NCBI RefSeq assembly: GCF_014202315.1
Contig: NZ_JACHGN010000028.1
Coordinates: 1-64,000, forward strand
Reading direction: 5' to 3'
DNA length: 64,000 nt
DNA from: Thermocatellispora tengchongensis
GTDB lineage: Bacteria; Actinomycetota; Actinomycetes; Streptosporangiales; Streptosporangiaceae
The notes under the pieces were generated by a model. That model did not search any database. It had not been told where the DNA came from and saw only the letters and a program-made list of their open reading frames with translations. The stretch's first letter is position 1; every line of letters begins with the position of its first letter. The position numbers and the translations under genes were made by a program. Positions 63,558-64,000 of this stretch are shown here, in pieces.

Positions 63558-64000
63558 ATGGACGCAGAGGCGACGGACGCACCGCTGACGATCATGGCCG
63601 TGCACGCCCATCCCGACGACGAGGTGATCGGCACGGGCGGCATCCTCGCCCGCTACGCCGCCGAGGGAATCCGCACCGTCCTGGTGACCTGCACCAACGG
63701 CGAGCAGGGCGACGGCCCGGGCGGAGTCAAGCCCGGCGACGAGGGCCACGACGCCGAGCAGGTGGCCGAGCGCCGCCTCGGCGAACTGCGCGAGTCGGTC
63801 GCCCACCTGGGCATCACCCACCTCGAACTGCTCGGCTACCGCGACTCCGGCATGGACGGCTGGGACACCAACCAGCACGAGGCCGCGTTCTGGAACGTGC
63901 CGCTCGACCAGGCCACCGCCCGCCTGGCCGCCCTCATGGAGCGCTACCGCCCGCAGGTCGTGGTCACCTACGACGAGAACGGCGGCTACGGCCACCCCGA
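63558..64000 (+). CDS. PIG-L family N-deacetylase (3' truncated by window)
   Basis: About 147 codons before the window ends. GGGGGA stands seven bases before the ATG (GTG 63528 possible). The zinc motif AHPDDEVIGTGG and LVTCTNGEQGDGPGG, GYRDSGMDGW and VVTYDENGGYGHP match the LmbE/PIG-L fold. Members deacetylate GlcNAc-inositol (MshB) or cleave mycothiol conjugates (Mca). The GYRDSGM segment is compatible with either group; the missing C-terminus would decide. Confidence 0.88.
   Translation, partial: MDAEATDAPLTIMAVHAHPDDEVIGTGGILARYAAEGIRTVLVTCTNGEQGDGPGGVKPGDEGHDAEQVAERRLGELRESVAHLGITHLELLGYRDSGMDGWDTNQHEAAFWNVPLDQATARLAALMERYRPQVVVTYDENGGYGHP

Overview
The window is about 72-73% G+C with GTG/ATG/TTG starts, dense operons and actinobacterial families throughout (SARP/AfsR regulator, MmyB-type XRE regulator, FAAL, several P450s, a PIG-L deacetylase). 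This points to a filamentous actinomycete, perhaps a Streptosporangiaceae/Thermomonosporaceae-type genus. That placement is inference. I see no tRNA, rRNA, CRISPR array or insertion sequence.

Bases 1-27.9 kb are mostly housekeeping and catabolic. They hold the 3' part of a class A penicillin-binding protein, an M28 membrane peptidase, an Lrp/AsnC regulator divergent from a DUF2000 gene, a GNAT gene, a three-gene sugar ABC importer, an XRE regulator divergent from ilvD, a His-rich NicO Ni/Co transporter with a secreted partner, and a purple-acid-phosphatase-like enzyme. A septum-formation-like protein follows, then a tartrate/D-malate-type dehydrogenase with its LysR regulator and a DASS dicarboxylate transporter. 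Next come a short threonyl-tRNA synthetase behind a Thr-codon leader peptide and terminator, and a ugp-like ABC importer operon that includes a metallophosphoesterase.

From about 27 to 63 kb the window looks like one specialised-lipid biosynthetic region. It has: (i) two P450s; (ii) a divergent operon of fatty acyl-AMP ligase, ferritin-like di-iron desaturase homologue, hot-dog thioesterase, stand-alone ACP, cyclopropane-synthase-type methyltransferase and a second ferritin-like desaturase homologue; (iii) two LysR genes and an acyl-CoA synthetase; (iv) an ECF sigma / membrane anti-sigma-like pair; and (v) a ~17-kb operon of flavin oxidoreductase, SGNH hydrolase, a 2118-aa KS-AT-ACP-ACP-KR-DH synthase (PfaA/HglE type), a free-standing PfaC-type dehydratase protein, a PfaD-type enoyl reductase, a complete dedicated acetyl-CoA carboxylase (fused AccD-AccA, AccB, AccC) and a PDR-type ferredoxin reductase. 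A SARP with an NB-ARC domain flanks it.

The inferred logic is as follows. The carboxylase supplies malonyl-CoA. The PUFA-synthase-like machinery, with a single KS, no chain-length-factor domain and trans-acting DH and ER, builds a (poly)unsaturated chain. The FAAL loads a fatty acid onto the stand-alone ACP, where di-iron enzymes and the methyltransferase could modify it. P450s fed by the reductase oxidise the product, and hydrolases, SARP, LysR and sigma factors release and regulate. No phosphopantetheinyl transferase or second KS is present in the window, and the product cannot be read from sequence. The right edge cuts a PIG-L deacetylase gene.
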